Counted from the first letter of the stretch, positions 28,797 through 38,509 are shown. The stretch: DNA of 64,000 bases from Pseudomonas sp. Ant30-3 (GCF_000690905.1 NZ_JMCL01000025.1:1-64000), one strand, 5' to 3'. The notes: a model not told the origin generated them from the sequence alone. Numbers and translations: made by a program.

Positions 28797-29250
28797 GTTT
28801 CACGTCATCCTTTTCCAACCAGAAATTCCGCCGAATACCGGCAACGTTATCAGGCTGTGCGCCAACAGCGGCTGCCACCTGCATTTGATCGAGCCGCTGG
28901 GTTTCGAGATGGACGACAAACGTCTGCGCCGGGCCGGTCTCGACTACCACGAGTATGCCACCCTGCGACGTCACGCGGACCTCGCCAGTTGCCTGGAAAG
29001 CCTCGGTCATCCACGCCTGTTCGCTTTCACCACCAAGGGCTCGAGGCCGTTTCACGATGCCAGCTTCGCCGAGGGTGATGCGTTCCTGTTCGGCCCGGAA
29101 AGCCGCGGCCTGCCCGCGGAGATGCTGGATGCCTTGCCCGCCGAACAACGTTTGCGCCTGCCGATGCGTGAAGGCTGCCGCAGCCTGAACCTGTCGAACA
29201 CTGTGGCCGTCGCCGTCTACGAAGGCTGGCGCCAGCTGGGATTCAAGTAA
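28795..29250 (+). CDS. trmL: tRNA (cytidine/uridine-34 2'-O)-methyltransferase TrmL
   Basis: This small SPOUT methyltransferase modifies the wobble base of leucine tRNAs. The 151-residue product has the family start FHVILFQPEIPPNTGNVIR, the SAM-knot motifs FGPESRGLP near 99 and MREGCRSLNLSNTVAVAVYE near 122-141. I use the ATG at 28795; upstream frame is shadow. Its start codon shares two bases with the start of the opposite-strand membrane-protein gene. Confidence 0.95.
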   Translation: MFHVILFQPEIPPNTGNVIRLCANSGCHLHLIEPLGFEMDDKRLRRAGLDYHEYATLRRHADLASCLESLGHPRLFAFTTKGSRPFHDASFAEGDAFLFGPESRGLPAEMLDALPAEQRLRLPMREGCRSLNLSNTVAVAVYEGWRQLGFK

Positions 29251-29260
29251 CCCACGTCCC

Positions 29261-29359
29261 TGTAGCAGCTGCCGCAGGCTGCGTTCGACCCGAAGGGTCG
29301 CGGCGACCTGGAAGCAACGACCGCTTCGCGGCCGGACGCAGCCTTCGGCAGCTGCTACA
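29261..29359. repeat. Long palindromic intergenic element, second class
   Basis: tgtagcagctgccgcaggctgcg pairs with cgcagccttcggcagctgctaca, enclosing cgacccgaagggtcg and gaccgcttcgcggcc hairpins. Its ends differ from the gtgggagc REP class. It lies between trmL and secB, beside the terminator. Confidence 0.85.
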
Positions 29360-29373
29360 GAATTAATGCCACG

Positions 29374-29400
29374 AAAAAAGCGCCTTCGAGGCGCTTTTTT
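29374..29400. terminator. Bidirectional terminator between trmL and secB
   Basis: AAAAAAGCGCC-ttcga-GGCGCTTTTTT, with A- and T-tracts on both sides, so it works for both converging genes. Confidence 0.93.
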
Positions 29401-29418
29401 CATGATGGCATCAACCGC

Positions 29419-29904
29419 TTATTGAACAGTCGGCGTCTCGCCCTCAGCCTGCATGCGTTGCAGTTCTTGCGCGTACAGCGCGTCGAAGTTCACCGGGGCC
29501 AGCATCAGTGCCGGGAACGAACCGCGAGTGACCAGGCTGTCCAGGGTCTCGCGAGCGTACGGGAACAGGATGTTCGGGCAGAACGCGCCGAGGGTGTGGC
29601 TCATCGAAGCGTCGTCGAGGTTCTTGATCAGGAAGATTCCGGCCTGTTGCACTTCAGCGATGAAGGCCACTTCTTCACCGTTCTTCACGGTAACCGACAA
29701 GGTCAGCACGACTTCGTGGAAGTCACCTTCCAAAGCCTTTTGACGGGTGTTCAGATCCAGACCGACACTCGGCTCCCATTGCTGGCGAAAGATCGCCGGG
29801 CTTTTCGGGGCTTCGAAGGACAAGTCACGAACGTAGATGCGCTGCAAGGAAAATTGCGGTGCGGTTTCTTCTTCGCTGGCTGCAGTGTTCTGTTGGTCAG
29901 TCAT
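29419..29904 (-). CDS. secB: Protein-export chaperone SecB
   Basis: This cytosolic tetrameric chaperone holds preproteins unfolded and hands them to SecA. The 161-residue product has the family core [19 protein letters not shown] near 18-36, the substrate-groove strand [25 protein letters not shown], and [11 protein letters not shown] near 109. It follows grxC by 41 bases. yibN-grxC-secB is the same order as in E. coli, so one transcript is likely. Confidence 0.97.
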   Translation of the reverse strand: MTDQQNTAASEEETAPQFSLQRIYVRDLSFEAPKSPAIFRQQWEPSVGLDLNTRQKALEGDFHEVVLTLSVTVKNGEEVAFIAEVQQAGIFLIKNLDDASMSHTLGAFCPNILFPYARETLDSLVTRGSFPALMLAPVNFDALYAQELQRMQAEGETPTVQ

Positions 29905-29945
29905 CTCAGATCCTTTCTGATCTTGGGGTCTTATAGGGAAGGCGT

Positions 29946-30200
29946 TCAGGCCTTGAGCAGCGCGTCGAGCTTGCCGGCGCGCTCAAGGGCAAACAAATCA
30001 TCACAGCCGCCGATGTGGCGCTCACCGATCCAGATCTGCGGCACGGAGGTGCGCCCCGCTTTCTGAGCCATGGCGGCACGCACCTGCGGCTTGCCATCGA
30101 CCTTGATCTCTTCGAAAGCCACGCCTTTGTTCTCGAGCAGGTACTTGGCTCGCGAGCAGTAGGGGCAGTAATCGCTGGAGTAGACGATGACGTTGCTCAT
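29946..30200 (-). CDS. grxC: Glutaredoxin 3
   Basis: This small glutathione-dependent thiol oxidoreductase has 84 residues with the dithiol active site C12-P-Y-C15, the cis-proline loop TSVPQIWIG near 50-58 and the GG-D glutathione motif ([11 protein letters not shown]). It starts one base after the rhodanese-like gene ends and lies between that gene and secB. Confidence 0.96.
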   Translation of the reverse strand: MSNVIVYSSDYCPYCSRAKYLLENKGVAFEEIKVDGKPQVRAAMAQKAGRTSVPQIWIGERHIGGCDDLFALERAGKLDALLKA

Positions 30201-30201
30201 G

Positions 30202-30615
30202 TCACTTCACCAACGGCAGGTTGTCGCCTTTCCAGCTGGAAATTCCGCCGGACAGCTTGGCGGCGGTGAAGCCGGACTTCATCAGTTCGCGAGCGTGGGT
30301 ACCAGCGGTCTGGCCCATGGCGTCGACCAGAATAATGGTTTTGGACTTGTGCTTTTCCAGTTCGCCAACGCGAGCTGTCAGTTTGTCGTGCGGAATGTTC
30401 AACGCGCCGACAATGTGACCAGCGGCGAAATCCTTGACCGGACGAATGTCGATCACCACGCCGGCATCCTTGTTGACCAGCCCGGTCAGTTCACCGGTGC
30501 TCAGGCTCCGACCGCCGCCCTGCATCTGGTAAGCGATCAACAACGCCAGCAGTACGACGAAGATACCGACGAGAAGATAATGATTAGTGGCGAATTGAAT
30601 CAGGTTAGCAACCAT
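30202..30615 (-). CDS. Membrane-anchored rhodanese-like protein, YibN-like
   Basis: The 137-residue product has an N-terminal membrane helix (about 12-30) and a rhodanese fold (about 45-135; DIRPVKDFAAGHI). The loop that should hold the sulphur-carrying cysteine reads LVDAMGQTAG, without a cysteine, so sulphurtransferase activity is doubtful. I chose the ATG at 30615 because homologues begin MVAxLIxFATNHY; no clear ribosome binding site precedes it. It leads yibN-grxC-secB and diverges from gpmI. Confidence 0.85.
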   Translation of the reverse strand: MVANLIQFATNHYLLVGIFVVLLALLIAYQMQGGGRSLSTGELTGLVNKDAGVVIDIRPVKDFAAGHIVGALNIPHDKLTARVGELEKHKSKTIILVDAMGQTAGTHARELMKSGFTAAKLSGGISSWKGDNLPLVK

Positions 30616-30768
30616 CGAAGGAGGTTCCAGGGCGTTAAAATGTCGGCCAGTATACACAGCCACTATGGTGGGCCAAACCCCGTCCGGCGGTGACGGCGTC
30701 GGAACTTAGCTTTAAACTGCGACTCACTTTTTCCATCGCCTCTTTTAATTCAGCCACGAGTGGAATCC

Positions 30769-32298
30769 ATGACTACCACGCCTAAACCTTTGGTCCTGAT
30801 TATTCTCGACGGCTTCGGTCACAGTGAGAGCCCGGAATCCAACGCTGTCCTAGCCGCGAAGAAGCCCGTGCTGGACCGCCTCTGTGCCACCTTGCCGAAC
30901 GGCTTGATCTCGGGGAGTGGAATGGACGTCGGTCTGCCGGACGGGCAGATGGGCAATTCCGAAGTGGGCCATATGAACCTCGGTGCTGGCCGCGTTGTGT
31001 ATCAGGACTTAACGCGGGTGACCAAATCGATCCGCGACGGCGAGTTTTTCGAAAACCCGACGATCGTGGCTGCCGTCGATAAAGCCGTTGCCGCCGGTAA
31101 AGCGGTGCACTTCATGGGCCTGTTGTCCGACGGTGGTGTTCACAGCCATCAGGATCACCTGGTCGCCATGGCCGAACTGGCCTACAAGCGTGGCGCTGAA
31201 AAAATCTACCTGCATGCTTTTCTCGACGGCCGCGACACGCCGCCGAAAAGCGCGCAATCGTCCATCGAATTGCTCGACGCAGCCTTCCAGGCGCTGGGCA
31301 AAGGCCGGATCGCCAGCATCATCGGCCGCTATTTCGCCATGGACCGCGACAATCGCTGGGACCGCGTGTCCCAGGCATACAACCTGATCGTCGACGGCAG
31401 CGGCCAATTCAATGCCGCCACCGCGCAGGAGGGCCTCGAAGCCGCCTACGCCCGGGGCGAGAGCGACGAGTTTGTCAAAGCCACCTCCATCGGTGAACCG
31501 GTAAAAGTCGAAGATGGCGACGCGGTGGTGTTCATGAACTTCCGCGCCGACCGCGCCCGCGAACTGACCCGCGTGTTTGTGGAAGACGATTTCAAGGAAT
31601 TCGAGCGCGCGCGTCAGCCTAAACTGGCTGGCTTCGTCATGTTGACCCAATACGCCGCCAGCATTCCCGCGCCTTCGGCCTTCGCCGCCGGCAGCCTGGA
31701 CAACGTGCTGGGCGATTACCTGGCGCAGAACGGCAAGACGCAGTTGCGCATCGCCGAGACCGAAAAATACGCGCACGTGACCTTCTTCTTCTCCGGCGGC
31801 CGCGAAGAACCGTTCCCCGGCGAAGAGCGCATCCTGATCCCGTCGCCGAAAGTCGCCACCTACGACCTGCAGCCGGAAATGAGCGCGCCGGAAGTCACCG
31901 ACCGCATCGTCGATGCCATTGAAAACCAGCGTTATGACGTGATCGTGGTCAATTACGCCAACGGCGACATGGTCGGTCACAGCGGCGTGTTTGACGCTGC
32001 CGTCAAAGCGGTGGAATGCCTGGACCTGTGCGTTGGCCGCATTGTCGAGGCGCTGGACAAGGTTGGTGGCGAGGCGCTGATCACCGCAGACCACGGCAAC
32101 GTCGAGCAAATGTCCGACGAATCCACCGGTCAGGCCCACACGGCGCACACCACCGAGCCGGTGCCGTTCATTTATGTCGGCAAGCGTGACCTCAAAGTGC
32201 GTGAGGGTGGCGTCCTGGCGGATGTGGCGCCGACCATGCTGAAGCTGCTGGGCCTGGAGAAACCGGCGGAAATGACCGGGACTTCGATACTGGTGTAA
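30769..32298 (+). CDS. gpmI: Cofactor-independent phosphoglycerate mutase
   Basis: This Mn-dependent enzyme interconverts 3- and 2-phosphoglycerate. It belongs to the alkaline phosphatase superfamily. In the 509-residue product the phosphorylated serine is S64 ([11 protein letters not shown]), metal ligands are D14 (ILDGFGHS), and the distal metal site is in [10 protein letters not shown] and [10 protein letters not shown]. An in-frame ATG nine bases earlier is possible; the family starts at 30769. envC, ctpA and yibQ follow on the same strand. Confidence 0.96.
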   Translation: MTTTPKPLVLIILDGFGHSESPESNAVLAAKKPVLDRLCATLPNGLISGSGMDVGLPDGQMGNSEVGHMNLGAGRVVYQDLTRVTKSIRDGEFFENPTIVAAVDKAVAAGKAVHFMGLLSDGGVHSHQDHLVAMAELAYKRGAEKIYLHAFLDGRDTPPKSAQSSIELLDAAFQALGKGRIASIIGRYFAMDRDNRWDRVSQAYNLIVDGSGQFNAATAQEGLEAAYARGESDEFVKATSIGEPVKVEDGDAVVFMNFRADRARELTRVFVEDDFKEFERARQPKLAGFVMLTQYAASIPAPSAFAAGSLDNVLGDYLAQNGKTQLRIAETEKYAHVTFFFSGGREEPFPGEERILIPSPKVATYDLQPEMSAPEVTDRIVDAIENQRYDVIVVNYANGDMVGHSGVFDAAVKAVECLDLCVGRIVEALDKVGGEALITADHGNVEQMSDESTGQAHTAHTTEPVPFIYVGKRDLKVREGGVLADVAPTMLKLLGLEKPAEMTGTSILV

Positions 32299-32323
32299 CC
32301 AGCTCTTAAAGCACCGCAAAACC

Positions 32324-32415
32324 CTGTGGGAGTGAGCCTGCTCGCGATAGCAATCTGACATTCAACATCCTTGTCGAATGGACTGATGCCATCGCGAGCA
32401 GGCTCACTCCCACAA
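32324..32415. repeat. REP inverted pair
   Basis: ctgtgggagtgagcctgctcgcgat pairs with atcgcgagcaggctcactcccaca, between gpmI and envC. Confidence 0.92.
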
Positions 32416-32538
32416 TGGTTTCAGGGCGTTTTCGAATGCAACTCTGCTCCAGTTATCACACAGCCCCAATTGGGCGTTTTTTTTGCAGCGCTTGGCGGGC
32501 ATACTAGGCCGTCCCTTTCCCTGGTGTCGCCCGCCTCT

Positions 32539-33837
32539 ATGCTCCGCGTCCTGATTGCCTTTGCCCTTACCTGCCTGCTCCAACCGGCCTTCGCCGACGA
32601 GCGCGCGCAAACCCAGCAACAGTTGGACGCCACGCGTCAGGACATTGCCGAGCTGAAAAAACTGCTGGGCAAGCTGCAGGAAGAAAAATCCGGTGTGCAA
32701 AAGGACCTCAAGGGCACCGAAACCGAGATGGGCAAGCTCGAGAAGCAGGTCGAAGCCCTGCAGAAAGAGCTGAAGAAAAGCGAATCCGAGCTGAACCGAC
32801 TCGATACCGAGAAAAAAAAACTCCAGAGCGCGCGCATTGAACAGCAGCGACTGATCGCCATTCAGGCCCGCGCGGCCTATCAGAACGGCCGTCAGGAATA
32901 TCTGAAGTTGTTGCTCAACCAGCAAAACCCGGAAAAATTCGCCCGCACCCTCACCTACTACGACTACCTGAGCCAGGCCCGCCTGGAGCAGCTGAAGAAT
33001 TTCAACGAAACCCTGCGCCAGCTGGCCAATGTCGAACAAGACATCGCCCTGCAACAGGCGCAGCTGCTGGTGCAGAAAAGCAGCCTCGACAGCCAGCGAG
33101 AAGAACTCGACAAGGTCCGCAAGGAACGCCAGCAGGTGCTGGCCAAACTCAATGTCGACGTAAAAGCCCGCGACCAGAAGCTGGCTGCCCGCGAGCAGGA
33201 CCAGGCAGACCTGTCTAAAGTCCTCAAAACCATCGAAGAGACCCTGGCGCGTCAGGCTCGTGAGGCAGAAGAGGCGCGGCAAAAAGCGCTGATCGCCCAG
33301 CAGGAAGCCGAAAAAAAGCGTTTACGTGAGGCCCAGGCTACAGCAGATGCTGATGCCACTGACGCCCCACGTAAACCCGTCAAATCTACCTCCGGAGCGC
33401 TGGTTTCCAGCTCCGGCGAAACCTTCGGTGGCCCATTTGCTTCAAGCCGGGGCAAACTTCCGTGGCCGGTTGATGGTCGATTGCTTGCGCGTTTCGGTGA
33501 ATCCCGTGGCGACGATACCCGCACCAAATGGGACGGGGTGATGATCAGCGCCTCCGCGGGCAGCCAGGTTCACGCGGTGCACGGCGGTCGCGTGGTGTTT
33601 GCCGACTGGTTGCGCGGTGCCGGGCTGCTGGTGATTCTCGACCACGGCAATGGTTTTTTGAGTCTTTACGGTCACAACCAGACGCTGCTCAAGTCTGCGG
33701 GTGACGTGGTTAAAGCCGGCGAGTCCATCTCCACTGTGGGTAGCAGTGGCGGCCAGGACACGCCAGCGCTGTATTTCGCTATTCGTCAGCAGGGTCACCC
33801 GAGTGATCCGGCGCAATGGTGTCGTGCGCAAGGATAA
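32539..33837 (+). CDS. envC: Murein hydrolase activator EnvC-like
   Basis: This periplasmic cell-division factor activates AmiA/AmiB-type amidases. The 432-residue product has a signal peptide cleaved near AFADE, a long coiled coil (about 25-280, heptads rich in Q, E, K and L), an R/Q/A linker and a C-terminal LytM/M23 domain (about 315-430). The catalytic metal motif G-x-H-x-G-x-D is replaced by RTKWDGVMI, so the domain is a non-catalytic regulator, as in EnvC. The ATG at 32539 gives the signal peptide; the longer frame is not used. It lies 31 bases before ctpA. Confidence 0.93.
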   Translation: MLRVLIAFALTCLLQPAFADERAQTQQQLDATRQDIAELKKLLGKLQEEKSGVQKDLKGTETEMGKLEKQVEALQKELKKSESELNRLDTEKKKLQSARIEQQRLIAIQARAAYQNGRQEYLKLLLNQQNPEKFARTLTYYDYLSQARLEQLKNFNETLRQLANVEQDIALQQAQLLVQKSSLDSQREELDKVRKERQQVLAKLNVDVKARDQKLAAREQDQADLSKVLKTIEETLARQAREAEEARQKALIAQQEAEKKRLREAQATADADATDAPRKPVKSTSGALVSSSGETFGGPFASSRGKLPWPVDGRLLARFGESRGDDTRTKWDGVMISASAGSQVHAVHGGRVVFADWLRGAGLLVILDHGNGFLSLYGHNQTLLKSAGDVVKAGESISTVGSSGGQDTPALYFAIRQQGHPSDPAQWCRAQG

Positions 33838-33868
33838 GCACGTTACCTAATTCAGGAGTTCGTTCGAC

Positions 33869-35188
33869 ATGCTGCACTTGTCCCGCCTTACCTCGCTGGC
33901 CCTGACGATCGCCCTGGTGATCGGCGCGCCTCTGGCGTTCGCTGCCCAACCGGCTCCGGCGGTCGCGCCTGCGGGCACTGCTGCAACCACCAAAGCGCCG
34001 TTGCCGCTGGAAGAGTTGCGCACTTTTGCCGAGGTCATGGACCGGATCAAGGCGGCGTATGTCGAACCTGTCGACGACAAAACACTGCTGGAGAATGCGA
34101 TCAAAGGCATGCTCAGCAACCTTGATCCGCACTCCGCTTACCTCGGGCCGGAAGATTTCGCCGAGCTGCAGGAAAGCACCAGCGGCGAATTCGGCGGCCT
34201 CGGTATCGAGGTCGGCGCCGAAGACGGCTTCATCAAGGTGGTTTCGCCGATCGATGACACCCCGGCGTCCAAGGCTGGCATTCAGGCCGGCGATTTCATC
34301 GTGAAGATCAACGGCCAGCCAACACGCGGCCAGAGCATGACCGAAGCCGTGGACAAGATGCGCGGCAAGATCGGCGAGAAAATCACCCTGACACTGGTGC
34401 GCGACGGCGGCACACCGTTCGACGTGACCCTGGCCCGCGCGATCATCCAGGTGAAAAGCGTCAAGGCGCAGTTGCTGGAATCCGGCTACGGCTACATTCG
34501 TATCACCCAGTTCCAGGTCAAGACCGGCGACGAAGTTTCCAAGGCGCTGGCGAAACTGCGCAAAGACAACGGCAAGAAACTCAACGGCATCATTCTCGAC
34601 CTGCGCAACAACCCGGGCGGCGTGCTGCAAGCCGCGGTGGAAGTGGTCGACCACTTCATCACCAAGGGCCTGATCGTTTACACCAAGGGCCGAATTGCCA
34701 ACTCCGAGCTGCGCTTCTCCGCCACCGGCAAGGACGAAAGCGAAGCGGTGCCGATGGTCGCGCTGATCAACGGTGGCAGCGCCTCGGCTTCGGAAATCGT
34801 TGCCGGCGCTTTGCAAGACCAGAAACGTGCAGTGGTCATGGGCACGACCAGTTTCGGTAAAGGTTCGGTACAAACCGTGCTGCCACTGAACAACGAACGC
34901 GCATTGAAGATCACCACGGCGCTGTATTACACGCCGAACGGTCGCTCGATTCAGGCGCAGGGCATCGTCCCGGACATCGAAGTGCGCAAGGCCAAGATCA
35001 CCACCGAGCAGGACAGCGAATACTTCAAGGAAGCCGATCTGCAAGGCCACTTGGGCAATGGCAACGGCGGCGCCGATAAACCGACTGGTTCCGGTGGCAA
35101 GCCCAAGGTCATGCCGCAGGACGACGATTACCAATTGGCCCAGGCCCTGAGCCTGCTCAAAGGGCTGAGCATCACGTCCGGCCGCTGA
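33869..35188 (+). CDS. ctpA: C-terminal processing serine protease (S41), CtpA
   Basis: This secreted carboxy-terminal protease has 439 residues: a signal peptide to about 26, a PDZ domain at about 105-185, and an S41 core with S306 (GSASASEI) and K331 (SFGKGSVQT) as the catalytic dyad. In P. aeruginosa CtpA works with the lipoprotein LbcA to degrade peptidoglycan cross-link hydrolases, which fits its place beside envC. CAGGAG precedes the start by 10 bases. Confidence 0.95.
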   Translation: MLHLSRLTSLALTIALVIGAPLAFAAQPAPAVAPAGTAATTKAPLPLEELRTFAEVMDRIKAAYVEPVDDKTLLENAIKGMLSNLDPHSAYLGPEDFAELQESTSGEFGGLGIEVGAEDGFIKVVSPIDDTPASKAGIQAGDFIVKINGQPTRGQSMTEAVDKMRGKIGEKITLTLVRDGGTPFDVTLARAIIQVKSVKAQLLESGYGYIRITQFQVKTGDEVSKALAKLRKDNGKKLNGIILDLRNNPGGVLQAAVEVVDHFITKGLIVYTKGRIANSELRFSATGKDESEAVPMVALINGGSASASEIVAGALQDQKRAVVMGTTSFGKGSVQTVLPLNNERALKITTALYYTPNGRSIQAQGIVPDIEVRKAKITTEQDSEYFKEADLQGHLGNGNGGADKPTGSGGKPKVMPQDDDYQLAQALSLLKGLSITSGR

Positions 35189-35189
35189 G

Positions 35190-35957
35190 ATGCGCTTGCG
35201 GCTAGTTCTCGGTCTGCTGTGCTGCCTGGCGGGTGTTGCGCATGCATCGCCCGCCCCTCAAAAAGCCTATCTGAGTTTGATCATCGACGACCTGGGGCAG
35301 AACCTGCCTCGGGATCGTCGCGTGCTGGCCCTGCCCGGCCCGGTCACGGCGGCGATCATGCCGGACACCCCGCACGCTACCGAAGTTGCTCGCGAGGCTC
35401 ATCGCGCCGGCAAAATCGTCATTCTGCACATGCCCATGGACCCGGCCACTGGCCCTTTCGCCTGGCACCCGGAACTGCCCGTCGCAGAGCTCGAGAAGCG
35501 CTTGAACGCGGCGCTCAAAGTGGTGCCGTACACCGCCGGCATCAATAATCACATGGGCAGCCGCATGACCGCGCAACCGGGGGCCATGGCCTGGCTAATG
35601 GCCGATTTGCAGCGTCGCCACAAAGTCTTTGTCGACAGCCGTACCAGCGCGCAAACGGTCGCTGCAGCCGAGGCGCAGAAAATCGGTTTGGCGAGCATTT
35701 CGCGGGACGTGTTTCTGGATGACGAGCGCACGGAAGAGGCGATTTTTACTCAGTTGCAAACGGCGATCAGTCTGGCGCGCAAGCAAGGCTCGGCCGTCAT
35801 GATCGGGCATCCGTATCCGCAGACGCTGGCGGTGCTTGAGCGAGAACTGCCGAAGCTCAAGGCTCAGGGAATCGACTGGATCGATATCAAAATGATGATC
35901 AGCGTACGCGGCAATCGGGCGATGGCCGGGCATGGGAAGGATGGGGTGTACCGCTAG
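35190..35957 (+). CDS. Divergent polysaccharide deacetylase, YibQ-like
   Basis: The 255-residue exported protein has a signal peptide (to about HASPA) and a DUF610 divergent polysaccharide deacetylase domain: [12 protein letters not shown] near 28, [15 protein letters not shown] near 117 and [12 protein letters not shown] near 170. It begins one base after the ctpA stop. The gpmI-envC-yibQ order is shared with E. coli. Activity on peptidoglycan is inferred from the neighbours only. The last 55 bases of coding sequence are repeated after the gene. Confidence 0.88.
   Translation: MRLRLVLGLLCCLAGVAHASPAPQKAYLSLIIDDLGQNLPRDRRVLALPGPVTAAIMPDTPHATEVAREAHRAGKIVILHMPMDPATGPFAWHPELPVAELEKRLNAALKVVPYTAGINNHMGSRMTAQPGAMAWLMADLQRRHKVFVDSRTSAQTVAAAEAQKIGLASISRDVFLDDERTEEAIFTQLQTAISLARKQGSAVMIGHPYPQTLAVLERELPKLKAQGIDWIDIKMMISVRGNRAMAGHGKDGVYR
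35885..35942. repeat. Direct repeat, first copy (3' end of yibQ-like gene)
   Basis: tatcaaaatgatgatcagcg and the following 37 bases, ending gggaaggat, recur at 36068-36126 with a few substitutions and one inserted A. This copy is coding. Confidence 0.85.
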
Positions 35958-35962
35958 ACAAG

Positions 35963-36064
35963 CTCGTTCCCACGCTCCGCGTGGGAATGCAGCCATGGAC
36001 GCTCCGCGTCCACTGTGACGCGGAGCGTCACGGGAGGCGTTACCACGCAGAGCGTGGGAACGAT
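35963..36064. repeat. Palindromic intergenic repeat (BOX/cgtgggaa class)
   Basis: cgttcccacgct and agcgtgggaacg form the outer arms; tggacgctccgcgtcca and gtgacgcggagcgtcac form inner hairpins. It lies between the two copies of the yibQ tail. Confidence 0.85.
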
Positions 36065-36067
36065 CAG

Positions 36068-36126
36068 TATCAAAAATGATGATCAGCGTACGCGGCAATC
36101 GCGCGATGGTCGGGCATGGGAACGAT
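36068..36126. repeat. Direct repeat, second copy (yibQ tail remnant)
   Basis: This noncoding near-copy of 35885-35942 has g-to-c, c-to-t and g-to-c changes. It has no start codon or gene of its own and abuts the end of the solute-binding-protein gene. Confidence 0.85.
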
Positions 36127-36158
36127 CGGTGCTGGCTCCCACATTTGGATCATCGGTA

Positions 36159-36914
36159 TCAGAGATACCGCGCCATGATCTGCTCGACCACACCGTCCTT
36201 GCGCATCTGATCGAGGGCCGTCTGCAGCTTGGCAACGGTCTCGTCCGGCACGTCTTTGTTCAGCGCGAGATAAAGCTCGGCGCTGTTGAAACGCAACACG
36301 GTCTTGAGCCCGGTCACGCCGTCCTGGCGCGCGAGATAGCGACCGGCCGGATCCCCGGTGGCCCACAGATCAATCTGGCCGTTCACCAGTTTTTTCGCAT
36401 TGTCCTGATCGCGTAGCACGACGATAGGTTTGAGCCCCTGTTTGATCAGCGTCTCGGCAATCGCGTCACCCTTGTACGCACCGACCTTGAACTTGCGCGC
36501 GTCATCCAGCGTTTCCAGGCTGATCTTGCTGTCTTCACTGGCCAACATGATCCAGTCATCGGGACCAATCGGACCAACCCATTTGAACAACTTTTCGCGG
36601 TCCGGCAAGCGCGCCATCACGAACACTCCGTAACCCGGTTTCTCCAGGGCGAGTTTGTAGATTCGCTCCCAGGGGAAGCGCAGCGTCAGGCTGTAAGTCA
36701 TGTCGGCGCGTCTGAACATCTCACGAACGATATCCACAGCGATGCCGTTGATGTTCTCGTCCTGAGCGAAGTTCTTGCCGTTTTTCGCCATGTTGTAAGG
36801 CGGGAAGTTTTCGGTCAGCAACACCAGATCGGTGTCTGGATTTTCTGCAGCCTGCACTCCGTTGATGAGCAACAGAGCAGTACTGGTGAGAGCGAGAAGG
36901 AGACGTTTGAGCAT
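36159..36914 (-). CDS. Orphan periplasmic solute-binding protein (SBP_bac_3)
   Basis: This 251-residue protein has a signal peptide to about VQAAE and a family-3 binding domain (LLTENFPPYN near 31, FPWERIYKLALEKPGYGVF, KFKVGAYKGDAIAETL). No permease or ATPase adjoins it, so it may feed a shared importer, sense its ligand or be a stand-alone protein. A short arginine-poor pocket prevents calling a specific amino acid. The hisF side is 77 bases away on the same strand. Confidence 0.82.
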   Translation of the reverse strand: MLKRLLLALTSTALLLINGVQAAENPDTDLVLLTENFPPYNMAKNGKNFAQDENINGIAVDIVREMFRRADMTYSLTLRFPWERIYKLALEKPGYGVFVMARLPDREKLFKWVGPIGPDDWIMLASEDSKISLETLDDARKFKVGAYKGDAIAETLIKQGLKPIVVLRDQDNAKKLVNGQIDLWATGDPAGRYLARQDGVTGLKTVLRFNSAELYLALNKDVPDETVAKLQTALDQMRKDGVVEQIMARYL

Positions 36915-36991
36915 GTCTGGCTACCGAGATCCATGGCGTACCCAAGAGTGCCTTGAGCCCGCCATGATGTCCACTGGCCTGTACGGAATGT

Positions 36992-37762
36992 TTAGCGCAT
37001 CACGATGCCGCGATGGGCCATATAGACTTTGGCTTCCTGCACAGTATATTCGCCAAAGTGGAAAATACTCGCCGCCAGTACCGCGCTGGCGTGGCCTTCG
37101 ATGATGCCGTCGGCCAGGTGCTGCAGATTGCCGACCCCGCCCGAAGCAATCACCGGAATGCCCAGCGCATCGCTGATGGCGCGGGTGACGCCCAGGTCGA
37201 AGCCGTTTTTCATGCCATCCTGATCCATGCTGGTCAGCAGGATTTCGCCGGCGCCCAGGGCTTCCATTTTTTTCGCCCACTCGACAGCGTCGAGGCCGGT
37301 GGGTTTGCGCCCGCCGTGGGTGAAGATTTCCCAGCGCGGGGTTTCGCCGGGGCCGGAGACCTTTTTCGCATCAATGGCGACGACGATGCATTGCGAGCCG
37401 AAATGCTGCGCCGCTTCGCCGACGAATTCCGGATTGAAGACTGCGGCAGTGTTGATCGACACCTTGTCTGCACCGGCATTCAGCAAATTGCGAATGTCCT
37501 GCACGGTACGCACGCCGCCGCCCACGGTCAGCGGGATGAACACCTGGCTGGCCATGCGCTCAACGGTGTGCAGCGTGGTATCGCGACCGTCGACGCTGGC
37601 GGTGATGTCGAGAAACGTAATTTCGTCGGCACCCTGCTCGTCGTAGCGACGGGCGATTTCCACCGGGTCACCGGCATCGCGGATGTTCTCGAACTTCACA
37701 CCTTTGACGACCCGGCCGTTATCCACGTCCAGGCAAGGGATGATGCGTTTGGCCAGCGCCAT
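36992..37762 (-). CDS. hisF: Imidazole glycerol phosphate synthase cyclase subunit
   Basis: HisF uses ammonia from HisH to close the imidazole ring, giving IGP and AICAR. It is a 256-residue half-barrel duplicate with catalytic aspartates D12 (IPCLDVDNG) and the one in [10 protein letters not shown]-type loop near 176, and phosphate-binding [10 protein letters not shown] and [11 protein letters not shown]. It is the last of the his genes here and follows hisA by nine bases. Confidence 0.97.
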   Translation of the reverse strand: MALAKRIIPCLDVDNGRVVKGVKFENIRDAGDPVEIARRYDEQGADEITFLDITASVDGRDTTLHTVERMASQVFIPLTVGGGVRTVQDIRNLLNAGADKVSINTAAVFNPEFVGEAAQHFGSQCIVVAIDAKKVSGPGETPRWEIFTHGGRKPTGLDAVEWAKKMEALGAGEILLTSMDQDGMKNGFDLGVTRAISDALGIPVIASGGVGNLQHLADGIIEGHASAVLAASIFHFGEYTVQEAKVYMAHRGIVMR

Positions 37763-37771
37763 GGTCAGTCC

Positions 37772-38509
37772 TCAGCCTTTGTACGAATCGCAGAAAGCTT
37801 GCGCTTCAGCGACGTCGAGGGTGCCTTCATAGATCGCCCGGCCGGTGATTGCACCAATGATGCCTGGGGCTTTTGCATCGAGCAGCGACTTGATGTCGCC
37901 AAGGTTGTGAATGCCACCGGAGGCGATCACCGGAATCTTCGTCGCCGCAGCCAGCGCAGCGGTGAAGGGAACGTTGCAGCCCTGCATCATGCCGTCTTTG
38001 GCGATGTCGGTATAAACGATCGCGGAAACCCCGTCGGCCTCAAATCGCTTGGCCAGGTCGATGACCTGAACGGTGCTGATTTCAGCCCAGCCGTCAGTGG
38101 CGACAAAACCGTCCTTGGCATCCAGACCGACAATCACCTTGCCCGGAAACGCGCGGCAGGCTTCTGCGACGAATGCCGGATCTTTCACGGCTTTGGTGCC
38201 GATGATCACATAGCTCACGCCAGCCTTGACGTAGTGCTCGATGGTTTCCAGCGAGCGGATACCGCCACCAATCTGGATCGGCAGGTTCGGGTAGCGCTTG
38301 GCGATGGCCGTGACCACTTCGCCGTTGACCGGCTGGCCTTCGAACGCGCCGTTCAAGTCGACCAGATGCAGACGACGGCAACCGCCCTCCACCCACTTGG
38401 CAGCCATGCTCACCGGGTCATCGGAGAACACTGTGGAATCTTCCATGCGGCCCTGGCGCAGACGTACACAGGCACCGTCCTTGAGATCGATAGCGGGAAT
38501 AATCAGCAT
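37772..38509 (-). CDS. hisA: ProFAR isomerase HisA
   Basis: HisA isomerises ProFAR to PRFAR, the substrate of HisF. The 245-residue beta/alpha barrel starts at the ATG at 38509 ([17 protein letters not shown]); the five-residue extension is not family-like. The catalytic aspartates are D8 (AIDLKDG) and the one in [10 protein letters not shown], and [11 protein letters not shown] binds phosphate. Confidence 0.97.
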   Translation of the reverse strand: MLIIPAIDLKDGACVRLRQGRMEDSTVFSDDPVSMAAKWVEGGCRRLHLVDLNGAFEGQPVNGEVVTAIAKRYPNLPIQIGGGIRSLETIEHYVKAGVSYVIIGTKAVKDPAFVAEACRAFPGKVIVGLDAKDGFVATDGWAEISTVQVIDLAKRFEADGVSAIVYTDIAKDGMMQGCNVPFTAALAAATKIPVIASGGIHNLGDIKSLLDAKAPGIIGAITGRAIYEGTLDVAEAQAFCDSYKG

